A stretch of 64,000 nt of DNA. Origin: CAZCTC01 sp964501335. Lineage in GTDB: Bacteria; Chloroflexota; Anaerolineae; B4-G1; SLSP01. Positions 36,082-45,257 of the stretch are shown piece after piece; position 1 is the first letter of the stretch, and each line of letters starts with the position of its first letter. The stretch is from NCBI GenBank assembly GCA_964501335.1, contig CAZCTC010000015.1, positions 1 through 64,000 of the forward strand. Reading direction: 5' to 3'. The translations under genes and the position numbers were made by a program. The notes under the pieces were generated by a model, which saw only the letters and a program-made list of their open reading frames with translations, was not told the origin of the DNA and ran no database searches.

Positions 36082-37787
36082 GCATGAGTGAGACCCAGCC
36101 GCAGAGCGAATCCTGGATCGAGCAGTTGGTCTCGGTGCAACGGGGGACGCAGCCGGCGCTGGCCCGGTTGTTCAATATTGCCCTGTTGGTGGGCGCCGGA
36201 TGGGTGATCAGCAATGCCGTTGTGTTATTGGTTTTCCTGAAGAACCGCACGGCCGGCGATGCTTTCTTTGCCTTTGGGATTATGGGAACGGGATTGCTGG
36301 GCGCTTTGTATCTCTTCTGGCGGGTCAAGCAGGGAGACTATCATAAGTCGGTAAGTCTCTATGTGACGTTGTGGTATTTCTTGATTTTGATCGGGGCGGT
36401 GGTGTTCGGCGGGGTTATTTCGCCGGCCTGGGTGTTGATGTTCTGGGCGATTTTATGTGCGGCGCTCTTTTTTCAACGCCCTTCGGTGATCTTTGCGATG
36501 TGGGGCGGTTCGGTGATTGTCTGGATGATCATCGGTGTTTTCCAGCAGATGGGGTATCAGCCCTACGGTCGGGATCTGGAGTTGATGAACCGGCTTTTTA
36601 CCGGCTTTACCTGGACGACCGGGCTGGCGGCGGTGGTTTTACTTTACTTTATGGTGGGGTATTTGCGTTCTTCGTTGGGGCAGTTGGAGCGGACGACGAA
36701 TGAACTGGAAGATTATCGGCGTTCGCTGGAACGGCAGGTGCTGGATCGGACGGCGGATGTGCAGCGGCGGGCGGAGGAATTCCTGGCGGTGGCCGAGCTG
36801 AATCAGATCACTTCGGATGCGGGGAATTTGCAGAAGATGCTGGATCTGGTGACCGAGCACATTGCCCGGCGTTTCGGTTTTTATGAGGTGGCGGTGCTGC
36901 TGGTCGATGAAAGCCGGCAGTGGATTGTGACGATGTCGAATGCTTCGTCGGCAGGTTTGCAGGTAGCCCGGGGGGTGCGGCTACGGATCGGCTATGAGGG
37001 GATGATCGGGCAGGCGGCGGCAGATCGGCGGACCCATGTGGCCAACGATGTGCGACAGAATCCCCACTATATGCCGTTGCCGGAGTTGCCCGATACCAAA
37101 TCCGAAGCGGTCTTGCCGTTGATTGTGCAGGATCAGGTGATCGGGGCGTTGGATCTGCAGAGTCGGGAGTTGAATTCCTTTGGGGAAGGCGATTTGCGGG
37201 TGTTGCAGGTTATGGCGACCAACCTGGGGATGGCGATTGAGAATGTACGCCGCTATGAGCAGGCTCAGCGGGCGTTGGATCGGCTCTATCGGTTCCAGGA
37301 AGCGGAAGTGCTGAAGCTGTGGCGCAAGACGTTGGAGCGGCGCAGCGAGCATTTGCAGGTGCTGTACGATCGGATTCAATTTACGCCGATTGCTTCGACG
37401 GCGCAGCCTTTCGGGGAGTTGGGCGATGCCGGGATGGAGACGATGACGTTGACCCGTTCTCCCGAAGGGGCCTATTTGCTGGCGGTGCCGTTGCGGGTGC
37501 ATGGCCGGGTGACGGGGCGGCTGATCTTTGAGGCCGATCATTCCTGGACGGATGAGGAGAAGTCGCTGGTGGAAGCGGTGATGAATCAATTGGGACTGGC
37601 GTTGGAAAATGTGGGGTTGTTGGAAGAGACGCGCCAGCGGGCTTTGTTTGAGGAGATGGCCGGGCAGATTGCGGCCCATGTGCGGTCTGAGGTTGAAGTC
37701 GATGCGATGTTGCAGCGGGCGCTGGTGGAATTGGGCCAGGTCCTGGGCGCGGAACGATCGGTAGTCAGCTTGAAGCTGGGCGAATAG
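36078..37787 (+). CDS. Six-TM + GAF sensor, no output domain
   Basis: 569 residues. Six helices lie in residues 30-200 (ALLVGAGWVISNAVVLLVF, LWYFLILIGAVVFGGV and others). A coiled coil (200-240) leads to GAF (about 245-400; FYEVAVLLVDESRQWIV, AVLPLIVQDQVIGALDL), the Trp module (EAEVLKLWRKTLERRSEHL, IQFTPIA) and the tail (FEEMAGQIAAHVRSEVEVD). The membrane part and general plan match the next gene, so the two look like a tandem duplication that has diverged. No output domain is present. Confidence 0.86.
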   Translation: MSMSETQPQSESWIEQLVSVQRGTQPALARLFNIALLVGAGWVISNAVVLLVFLKNRTAGDAFFAFGIMGTGLLGALYLFWRVKQGDYHKSVSLYVTLWYFLILIGAVVFGGVISPAWVLMFWAILCAALFFQRPSVIFAMWGGSVIVWMIIGVFQQMGYQPYGRDLELMNRLFTGFTWTTGLAAVVLLYFMVGYLRSSLGQLERTTNELEDYRRSLERQVLDRTADVQRRAEEFLAVAELNQITSDAGNLQKMLDLVTEHIARRFGFYEVAVLLVDESRQWIVTMSNASSAGLQVARGVRLRIGYEGMIGQAAADRRTHVANDVRQNPHYMPLPELPDTKSEAVLPLIVQDQVIGALDLQSRELNSFGEGDLRVLQVMATNLGMAIENVRRYEQAQRALDRLYRFQEAEVLKLWRKTLERRSEHLQVLYDRIQFTPIASTAQPFGELGDAGMETMTLTRSPEGAYLLAVPLRVHGRVTGRLIFEADHSWTDEEKSLVEAVMNQLGLALENVGLLEETRQRALFEEMAGQIAAHVRSEVEVDAMLQRALVELGQVLGAERSVVSLKLGE

Positions 37788-37814
37788 CCTGGAATTGCGG
37801 CAGGGGAGGCTGTG

Positions 37815-39563
37815 ATGTCCGAAGCAAAAAAACGCGGGAATCTCATCAGTTACTGGTTCGACCGGTTTATTGCGGTTTCCAGTCCTGATCCGGAAGAGGT
37901 ACGCCTGGGCCGGATTTTCAATCAGTTGATGATCCTCAGCGTGATCATTACCTCCATGCTGTCGGGCACCTTTGTGGCGGTGCGTTATCTATGGGGGTTT
38001 ACGGAGTTTCCGGTTTGGGTGGCGGCGGCTTTTCCGGGATTTTTTGTTCCCTTCTCGTTGATTTGTACCTGGTTGACCAAGCAGGGGTATCTGCGAAGAG
38101 TGATGAATCTCTACGTGGCCGTCAACTATATTGCGATTTCGGGGGCCGCCTGGTTTTTCGACGGCTATCGCTCGCCAGCCTTTTTGCTCTACGGCTGGCC
38201 GATCATGGTGGCGGGGACCCTGATTTCGCCGGTTTCTGCGGTTTTGTTGAACGGAGTGACGCTGGCCTGGTTCTTTTTCCTGTGGGGGTTGGGGGCGTTG
38301 GATCTTTATACGCCTTTCCACTCGATGGTGGCCGATGGGTCGTGGGCTTATGTTTATCCGGCCTTTACCTTCGTCATTCTGGTCTTCAGCAGCGGGATGG
38401 TGACCTATATTACCGGCCAGAGTTTGCGCGATTCGTTCTCGAAGTTGCGCCGGGCGACTCAGGCGCTGGATCAGGAGCGGCGAACGCTGGAGCAGCGGGT
38501 GGTCGATCGTACCGAGCAGATGGAGCGGCGCGCGCAGCAGTTCAAGCTGATTGCCGAGCTGAGCCGGATTTCGGTGGCTGCGCAGGATCTGGATCAGCTG
38601 CTGCGGGGGGTGGCGAATTTTATTTCGGAGCGGTTTGATTATTATCACACCGGGATTTTCCTGGTGGATGAGACGGGCCAGTGGGCGGTGCTTCAGGCGG
38701 CGTCGTCGGAAGGCGGGCGACGGATGTTGAACCGGGGACATCGGCTGTCGTTGGGGCAGGGGATTGTGGGGTATGTGGCGGAGGCGGGCCGGCCCCGGAT
38801 CGCTTCGGATGTGGGTGAGGATCGCGCCTGGTTCAACAATCCGGATCTGCCGGTGACGCGGTCGGAGATGGCGTTGCCTTTGCAGATTCGCGGGCGGACG
38901 ATTGGGGTGTTGGACATCCAGAGTTCCGAGTCGGGGGCTTTTACGGAAGAGGATGTCGAGGTGTTGAAAATCCTGGCCGACGGCGTGACCAGTTTGATCG
39001 AGAATGCGCGGTTGTACGATGAGACCCGTGTTTCGCTGGAGCGGTTGAATCGCTATCAGGAAGAGCAGGTGTTGCTGGCCTGGCGCAATGCTCTGGCCCG
39101 CCGGAATATGGGGTTGAATCTGGCTTACGATCAGGTGGAGGTGCGGTCGGTGCCGGGCACGGATGCGTTGCTGGCCCAGCCTGTTACGACCGATTCGGCG
39201 GCCACGAAGGTATTGGAAAACGGACGGCATTTGTTGACTTTGCCGGTACGGGTGCGGAGTCACACCGTCGGTCAGCTTTATTTTGAGGCGCTGCGTCCCT
39301 GGCAGGACGATGAGATCCGGCTGGCGCAGGTGGTGGTGGAACAGCTGGGGCTGGCGTTGGACAATGCGCGGTTGCTGGAAGAGACCCGGTTGCGGGCGTT
39401 GCAGGAACAGGCGCGTAGTGAAATTGTGGCTCAGGTGCGGGCCTCGGTCAATGTGGATGCAATTTTGCGGAATGTGGCGCAGGAATTGGGGCGGGCATTG
39501 AATGTGGAGCGCAGCCGGGTGCAACTGTTGCCGCCTGAGGAATTGAATCCGGGGTCGGTGTAG
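37815..39563 (+). CDS. Six-TM + GAF sensor, paralogue of the preceding gene
   Basis: 582 residues. About six helices in 30-205, then a coiled coil, GAF (about 245-405; YYHTGIFLVDETGQW, IASDVGEDRAWFNNPDLP, RSEMALPL), Trp module (EEQVLLAWRNALARRNMGL, VEVRSVPG) and tail (QEQARSEIVAQVRASVNVD). ATG at 37815 is chosen over the GTG three bases earlier because GGGGAGG (37803-37809) is five bases before it. Upstream, 27 bases separate it from its paralogue; downstream, 11 bases separate it from a binding-protein gene whose product may be its extracellular partner. Confidence 0.86.
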   Translation: MSEAKKRGNLISYWFDRFIAVSSPDPEEVRLGRIFNQLMILSVIITSMLSGTFVAVRYLWGFTEFPVWVAAAFPGFFVPFSLICTWLTKQGYLRRVMNLYVAVNYIAISGAAWFFDGYRSPAFLLYGWPIMVAGTLISPVSAVLLNGVTLAWFFFLWGLGALDLYTPFHSMVADGSWAYVYPAFTFVILVFSSGMVTYITGQSLRDSFSKLRRATQALDQERRTLEQRVVDRTEQMERRAQQFKLIAELSRISVAAQDLDQLLRGVANFISERFDYYHTGIFLVDETGQWAVLQAASSEGGRRMLNRGHRLSLGQGIVGYVAEAGRPRIASDVGEDRAWFNNPDLPVTRSEMALPLQIRGRTIGVLDIQSSESGAFTEEDVEVLKILADGVTSLIENARLYDETRVSLERLNRYQEEQVLLAWRNALARRNMGLNLAYDQVEVRSVPGTDALLAQPVTTDSAATKVLENGRHLLTLPVRVRSHTVGQLYFEALRPWQDDEIRLAQVVVEQLGLALDNARLLEETRLRALQEQARSEIVAQVRASVNVDAILRNVAQELGRALNVERSRVQLLPPEELNPGSV

Positions 39564-39574
39564 GAGTTGAAACG

Positions 39575-40702
39575 ATGGGCCGATGGCAGCGTGACGTACG
39601 AAAGGTTGTTTGGGGGTATGTGTGTATGGCGTTGTTGCTTTGGGGACTGAGCGGCTGCAATAATCCTCGGGCAACGGAGACGCCCACGCCTGCCTCCGCG
39701 CCTGTCAAAACGCTGCGTATTTTTTGGGTGAACAGCTATTCGGAAGATGATATCTGGGCGCAGCAGATTCAGACCGGGCTGCGGGAGACGCTGGCGTTGA
39801 ACGGGTATGTGATCGATACGCAGCATCCGGAGAACGGCACATTGATCTGGAGTGCTTACCATTTGGATGCCTTGAACCATATGAATGCGATGCACCGGCT
39901 GGATGAAAAGACCCTGACTATCCGGGTGAATGAAGCCGTGAACGCCATTCAGGATTTTGCGCCGGATGTGGTGGTGATATCGGACGACGAGGCGGTGCCG
40001 GTGATTCGGGCCTATCCCGATCCCGGGCTGCCGTTTGTATTCTGCGGGGTGAGCGGCGATCCGCACGCTCCGGAGCTGGCGCATCCCAGTGCGACGGGCG
40101 TTTTGGAGCGGCCGCATGCGGTGGAGACCGTGCGGCTGGCGCAGTCATTTGCATCGCAGAGCGGTCGGTTTATGATATTAAGTGACGGTTCCCCGGCCGG
40201 TTGGGCGGCGGCGCTGGAGGCTTATCGGCAGGTGGTCGATGCGAAGCTTTCCCCGCAACCGCCATTGCTGCGGGTGACCAGTCAATGGGAGACCTGGCAA
40301 CAGGCAATTCTCACTGAGACGGCGGGATTGGATTTTGTGCTGCTGGCGCGCCATCAGGCGATGTGGAATGAGATGGGGAAACAGATTGCTCCGCGGGAAG
40401 TGTTTACCTGGACCTGGAAAAATTCTACGGTGCCGCTATTTGGGTTATGGGAGGAGACGGTGCGGGATGGAGCTGTGGGCGGATTGACGATTTCACCCTA
40501 CGATCAAGGGCGCGAGGCTGCGCGCACGGTGTTGCGGATTTTCACCGGGAAGGATATGCCTTCGAGTATCCGGGCTTATGCGCCGGAGCGCAATGTTCTG
40601 GCCATCAATACTTCGGCGGTTCGGCACTGGCACCTGCCGCTGGCGGTTGAATTCCCGATCACGGCGCAGATTTATCGCTCGCAGCCGGAAGGAGGAGAGT
40701 AA
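39575..40702 (+). CDS. Solute-binding lipoprotein (ABC_sub_bind-like)
   Basis: 375 residues. A hydrophobic signal ends in the lipobox LSGC (C28), followed by a Thr/Pro-rich linker, then a type-I periplasmic-binding fold: KTLRIFWVNSYSEDDIWAQQ, DFAPDVVVISDDEAVPVIRA, LPFVFCGVSGDP, GLTISPYDQGREAARTVLRI. This matches the family often called ABC_sub_bind (DUF534). Such proteins usually accompany ABC permeases, but none is present; the next gene is a membrane GAF sensor, and the two overlap by one base. A role as an external ligand receptor for that sensor is inferred. The ligand is unknown. Confidence 0.82.
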   Translation: MGRWQRDVRKVVWGYVCMALLLWGLSGCNNPRATETPTPASAPVKTLRIFWVNSYSEDDIWAQQIQTGLRETLALNGYVIDTQHPENGTLIWSAYHLDALNHMNAMHRLDEKTLTIRVNEAVNAIQDFAPDVVVISDDEAVPVIRAYPDPGLPFVFCGVSGDPHAPELAHPSATGVLERPHAVETVRLAQSFASQSGRFMILSDGSPAGWAAALEAYRQVVDAKLSPQPPLLRVTSQWETWQQAILTETAGLDFVLLARHQAMWNEMGKQIAPREVFTWTWKNSTVPLFGLWEETVRDGAVGGLTISPYDQGREAARTVLRIFTGKDMPSSIRAYAPERNVLAINTSAVRHWHLPLAVEFPITAQIYRSQPEGGE

Positions 40703-43700
40703 TGTTGGGAAAGAACTTAAGTCTGCGCTGGCGGATGGCTCTGGTGATTGTTTTTGGTCCGCTGATCCCCATGCTGTTGATTTTCTTTTTTGTGGGGAGT
40801 AATTATCGTAACGCTTATCGTGAAGCTTATTTAAATCAGGCGGATGTGGTCGCCTATCAGGTGCAGCAGATCCTGGGGGCGATTTCTCCTTACATTGATT
40901 CTATTTATGATGCTCCCAATATCAGCAAATATCTGGAGGGGATTTCGGAACTGGGGAAGGAGAGTACCGGTCCGATTGCGGATGCTTCTGAAACCCGATT
41001 GTTCAGCTTTATTTCGCTGGTGCAGGATGACGGTTGGGTGATCTATCATTCCAACCAGGGGGTTTTGGGGGATTATGCTCCGGGACTGGCCCATTTAAGC
41101 AAGGAGAGTTCCCGGGTGGTGCGGATCGTGGAGCCCTATGGACCGGTCTATCTGGTTTTCCGGGAGGTCGCGGCGCCGGGGGAAAGCGTGGATCAGGCTC
41201 AGAAATTGTATGTGGTGGTGGCGATGTCGGTGAGCGTGGTCGATCCGCCCTTGCTGGTTTTCACGCCGATTCTGGCCGGGATGATGATTGTAGTGTTGTT
41301 GCTGGTGGCGATGCGGTTGTTTATGGATCGGATGGTTTTCAAGCCGCTCATCAATTTGACGGAAGGGGCGGCGCGGATCGGGGCGGGAGATCTGGATTAT
41401 GTGATTGGGATGGACCGGGAAGATGAGGTGGGGCAGCTGGCCCATGCTTTTAACGATATGGCCCATCAATTGCGGGTGATGGTGAGCGGCCTGGAGTCAC
41501 AGGTGGCCGACCGGACGGCGGCGTTGCAGCGGCAGGCCAATTTCTTGAAGGCCTCGAATCTGGTGAGCCGCGATGCGGTGCAGATCCGCGATGTGCAGCG
41601 GCTGCTGGACAGCACGATGCGGACGATCCCGGGGTATTTCGGTTTTTACCATGCCGGGATCTTTTTGCTGGATGAAAACGGCACCTGGGCGGTGCTGCGG
41701 GCGGCCTCGTCGGAAGGCGGGCAGCGGATGATGACCCGGGGCTATCGGTTGCCGGTCAATCAGCAGGGAATTGTGGGGATGGTGGCTTCGACCGGTAAGC
41801 CGCGGATTGCTTTTAATGCGGGCGAGGATGCCGCCTGGTTCAACAATCCGGATTTGCCCCGGACCCGTTCGGAGATGGCGCTGCCTTTGAAAACGGCGGA
41901 GAAGGTGATCGGGGTACTGGATGTGCAGAGCGAGGAATCGGGAGCCTTCTCGGATGAAGATGTAGCAATCCTGCAAGGTATGGCCGATCAGTTGACGGTG
42001 GCGCTGGAAAATGCGCGGTTGTTGGAAGGGATGCAGGCGGCTTTAAAGGAACTGGAATCGCTGCATCAGGATTACAGCCGCAGCGGGTGGGCCCGGGTGA
42101 AGGCGCGCTTGCAGACGCGGGCTTATGAATACGATCAGGTGGAGGTGCATCCGGTGCCGCCGTTGCCGGTGTCGAGCGATCTTTTGGATGGGACGCTGCG
42201 TTATAAGTTGGGACGCGACGGGGCGACGCCGGTGTTGATGGCGCCGCTGCCGGTGCGCGATCAGGTGATCGGGGTGCTGGCGTTGGCCGATTCGCAGCGC
42301 AGCTGGAGCCAGGATGAGATTTCTCTGGTCGAGAGCGTCAGCGAGCAGGTCGGGTTGGCGATTGAAAATGCCCGGCTTTTTGAAGATGCGCAACGAACGG
42401 CCCGCCATCAGGCGTTGTTGAATCTGGTATTGCAGACGGCGGCGGCGAGCATCAATGCCGATCAGGCGCTGAAAGAGATGGCGGTGATTCTGGCCCAGGG
42501 GCTGGATATGGCGGTGGGGTTCTTTACCTATCCCAATCCGCAATTGCCGCGCGTCCATGCCCATGCTTTTGTGACGCCCGAAGGGATCTCTTTTGAGGTT
42601 CAGGAAGAGCAGGTAGAAATTCAGCAGGAGCTGCATCTCTTCTTCCGGGGGCTTTCGCAGCCGGAACATGGGCGGTTCTTTTCGGCACCCGAGCTTTTCC
42701 ATACGGAAGCTGAGGTGGGGACCGAGTCTCTGGATCAATACGATTTAAATCGTTCTCTGTACGTTCCGCTGGCGACCGCCGGGACCGTGAACGGCTTTAT
42801 GGTCCTGGTGCAGCGGGGCGGCTGGCTGCTCGATCCGGAAACCCGGGAGCTGGTGCAGAACCTGGGGCGGCAGATCGGGATCGTGTTGGAGAATATGGGA
42901 CTGGCGGAAGATACGCGCCGGCGTTCGGCTGAATTGCAGGCCCTGTATGAGATTTCGCTGCGGTTGAACCAATCCATGGAGCCGGAAGAATTGCTGGGCG
43001 TGGTGGTGGAACAGGCGCAGGATCTTTTCGATGCGGCGGCCGGCGGGGTGTTGTTGCTCGAACCGGGCGGCAATACGCTGGTCTTCTCGACCACGCGGGG
43101 GCACTTCAAGATATTGGAAGGGAGCCGGGTCTCTCTGGATGAAGGGCTGGCCGGGGCGGCCTTCCAGACCCGGCAACCGCAGCGGGTGGAGAATTACCAT
43201 CTTTGGGAGGGCCGCAGCCGGGTCTTCCAGAATATGGCGGTCGAGGCGATGATGGCCATTCCTTTGATGGGGTTGGCCGGGCCGTTGGGGGTACTGGATT
43301 TGGGCCGTTCGGCAGATCGGCCGGCTTTCGACGATCGCGATCTCCGGCTGGCCGAGCTGTTTGTGGCGCAGGCGGCCTCGGCTTATGAAAACGCCCGGTT
43401 GTATCAGGAAACGACGCGTCGTGCTGAAGAATTGCAACGGCTGTACGATGCCGGGTTGGATTTGATCTCTCAGCTGGATGTACAGGAAGTGATCGACCGG
43501 GGTGCGGATTGGGCCCGCCGGCTCTTCCGGGCGCCGATCGGGATTCTCTATTTGTGGGATGAAAAACAGAATACCTATCAGATCGGGCGGGGGATGGATT
43601 CGCCGGGCTGGTTGGAGCGGGACGTTTTCCCGGAGGTGCAGGCGAGCGAGCTGGCTAAGAGCGTGCAGCTATCCGGGGAATCGGTTTTGATTTCCGACGG

Positions 43701-45252
43701 GCGGCGAGAAAGCGGGATTCCGACGCGGTTGCTTTCGCAGGGGCTGGTCTCGCAGATGGGGGTGCCGTTGCGGTTAGGGACGAAGTTGATGGGTGGGTTG
43801 CTGGTTTCGGGCGATCATCCCGAGCAGTTTACCCATCACGACTTGCAGCTGCTGGAATTTTTGGGGACGCAGATCGCCGGGGCCGTGCAGAATGCCACCC
43901 AGTTTGGCCAGACGCAATCGGCGTTGGCCATTGTGGAGAAACAGGCGCTCTATCAAACCAGTGTGGCGCAGGCGACCGCTCTGTTGAGTGAACGGGGCAC
44001 CCAGGCGTTGGATCTGGTGCTGGAGTTGTTGGGGGCAGCGGTCCAGGCCGATCAGGTCTACTATTTCTGGGTCCATACCGTCGGAAACAGTTTTGTGTGG
44101 CGATTGGAGAATCGCTGGAGTCGGGGCGACTTTGAGGACGATTTGATTGTGGATGTGCCGGAGTCGTTGAACGAGCTGCGGGTTTCCGACTTTGAGTATT
44201 GGCGGACGCAGATGGTGGAACGGGGCATCTGGACCGGTGAGGCGGCGGAGCTGCCGGAGGCCGAGCGGGTGGTCATGGAAGGGTTGGAAGCTCGTTCGAT
44301 GGTGTTGCTGGCGGTTCCGGGCGATGAACCGGTGCCGGGGTTGATGGCATTTGTGGATCGGTTCCGCAACCGGGTCTGGCGGGAAGAGGAAAACAATGCG
44401 CTGCTGACGGCGGCGAATGCGTTGGCCAGCACGCTGGCCCGGGAACGGCTTTTCGATCAGGTGCAGGAGGCGCTGGCGGAGACCGAAGCGTTGTATCGGG
44501 GCGGCGCCGAGTTGAATATGGTGCGTTCTTACGATGAGGTGTTGCTGGTTTTGCGCCGGCACACGGCCCTGGGAAGCGGGGCTTACAATATGTCGGTACA
44601 GGTCTTCGATCGGCCCTGGACGAACCGGCAGTCGCCGACCTGGGCGCAGGTGCTGGCGCGGTGGACCGAGGTGCCGAATGCGCCTTACCGTCAGCGGTAT
44701 GCTCTGGCTGAGATGCCGATCGCTTCGGAGCGGATCATGTCGGTGGATGAGCCGAGTTTGATTGCCGATATTATGACCGATTCCAGAATGGATGAGGGAT
44801 CGCGTTCGATCCTCTCGATGTTGGGCGCTAAGAGTGCCGTGTTCATTCCGTTGATCGTCGGCGGTGAACGGATCGGCTTTATCAATGCGCTTTATCATGA
44901 GTCTTTTGATTTCACCGAGACGGAAATCCGGCGGATTGTGAGTCTGGGTAAGCAGGCCGCCATGGTGATCCAGAACCTGCACCAGTTGGAGACGATCCAG
45001 GCCCGGGCGCAGCGCGAGCGGTTGATCCGCGAGATCACCAGCAAGATCCAGGCGGCGCCGGATGTCCAGTCGGTGTTGCAGACGACGTTGAAGGAATTGG
45101 GGCGGGCCATGGGGACGCCGCGAAATCAGATTCAAATGCGCCATCCGGGGGGCACATCGGCCATGTCGGGTGGGGAATCCGGGCCGGAGAAGGACGCTGC
45201 CGAAGGGCAGCCGAACCATGACGATGCAGGCGATCCATCGAGTAGAGGGTAG
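40702..45252 (+). CDS. Membrane HAMP + seven-GAF sensor, no output domain
   Basis: 1516 residues. Helix 12-33; extracellular domain 34-180 (LVQDDGWVIYHSNQG, PYGPVYLVFREVAAPG, LYVVVAMSVSVVDPP); helix 185-208; HAMP 210-262; GAF 1 about 280-440 (FYHAGIFLLDENGTW, RSEMALPL); Trp module about 450-560 (SRSGWARVKARLQTRAYEY); then five more GAFs starting near 565, 735, 910, 1075 and 1255; and the tail near 1440-1485 (RERLIREITSKIQAAPDVQ). The last 30 residues are polar and acidic. It overlaps the lipoprotein gene before it by one base and is followed five bases later by the large kinase, the most likely recipient of its signal. Confidence 0.87.
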   Translation: MLGKNLSLRWRMALVIVFGPLIPMLLIFFFVGSNYRNAYREAYLNQADVVAYQVQQILGAISPYIDSIYDAPNISKYLEGISELGKESTGPIADASETRLFSFISLVQDDGWVIYHSNQGVLGDYAPGLAHLSKESSRVVRIVEPYGPVYLVFREVAAPGESVDQAQKLYVVVAMSVSVVDPPLLVFTPILAGMMIVVLLLVAMRLFMDRMVFKPLINLTEGAARIGAGDLDYVIGMDREDEVGQLAHAFNDMAHQLRVMVSGLESQVADRTAALQRQANFLKASNLVSRDAVQIRDVQRLLDSTMRTIPGYFGFYHAGIFLLDENGTWAVLRAASSEGGQRMMTRGYRLPVNQQGIVGMVASTGKPRIAFNAGEDAAWFNNPDLPRTRSEMALPLKTAEKVIGVLDVQSEESGAFSDEDVAILQGMADQLTVALENARLLEGMQAALKELESLHQDYSRSGWARVKARLQTRAYEYDQVEVHPVPPLPVSSDLLDGTLRYKLGRDGATPVLMAPLPVRDQVIGVLALADSQRSWSQDEISLVESVSEQVGLAIENARLFEDAQRTARHQALLNLVLQTAAASINADQALKEMAVILAQGLDMAVGFFTYPNPQLPRVHAHAFVTPEGISFEVQEEQVEIQQELHLFFRGLSQPEHGRFFSAPELFHTEAEVGTESLDQYDLNRSLYVPLATAGTVNGFMVLVQRGGWLLDPETRELVQNLGRQIGIVLENMGLAEDTRRRSAELQALYEISLRLNQSMEPEELLGVVVEQAQDLFDAAAGGVLLLEPGGNTLVFSTTRGHFKILEGSRVSLDEGLAGAAFQTRQPQRVENYHLWEGRSRVFQNMAVEAMMAIPLMGLAGPLGVLDLGRSADRPAFDDRDLRLAELFVAQAASAYENARLYQETTRRAEELQRLYDAGLDLISQLDVQEVIDRGADWARRLFRAPIGILYLWDEKQNTYQIGRGMDSPGWLERDVFPEVQASELAKSVQLSGESVLISDGRRESGIPTRLLSQGLVSQMGVPLRLGTKLMGGLLVSGDHPEQFTHHDLQLLEFLGTQIAGAVQNATQFGQTQSALAIVEKQALYQTSVAQATALLSERGTQALDLVLELLGAAVQADQVYYFWVHTVGNSFVWRLENRWSRGDFEDDLIVDVPESLNELRVSDFEYWRTQMVERGIWTGEAAELPEAERVVMEGLEARSMVLLAVPGDEPVPGLMAFVDRFRNRVWREEENNALLTAANALASTLARERLFDQVQEALAETEALYRGGAELNMVRSYDEVLLVLRRHTALGSGAYNMSVQVFDRPWTNRQSPTWAQVLARWTEVPNAPYRQRYALAEMPIASERIMSVDEPSLIADIMTDSRMDEGSRSILSMLGAKSAVFIPLIVGGERIGFINALYHESFDFTETEIRRIVSLGKQAAMVIQNLHQLETIQARAQRERLIREITSKIQAAPDVQSVLQTTLKELGRAMGTPRNQIQMRHPGGTSAMSGGESGPEKDAAEGQPNHDDAGDPSSRG

Positions 45253-45257
45253 ATCAA

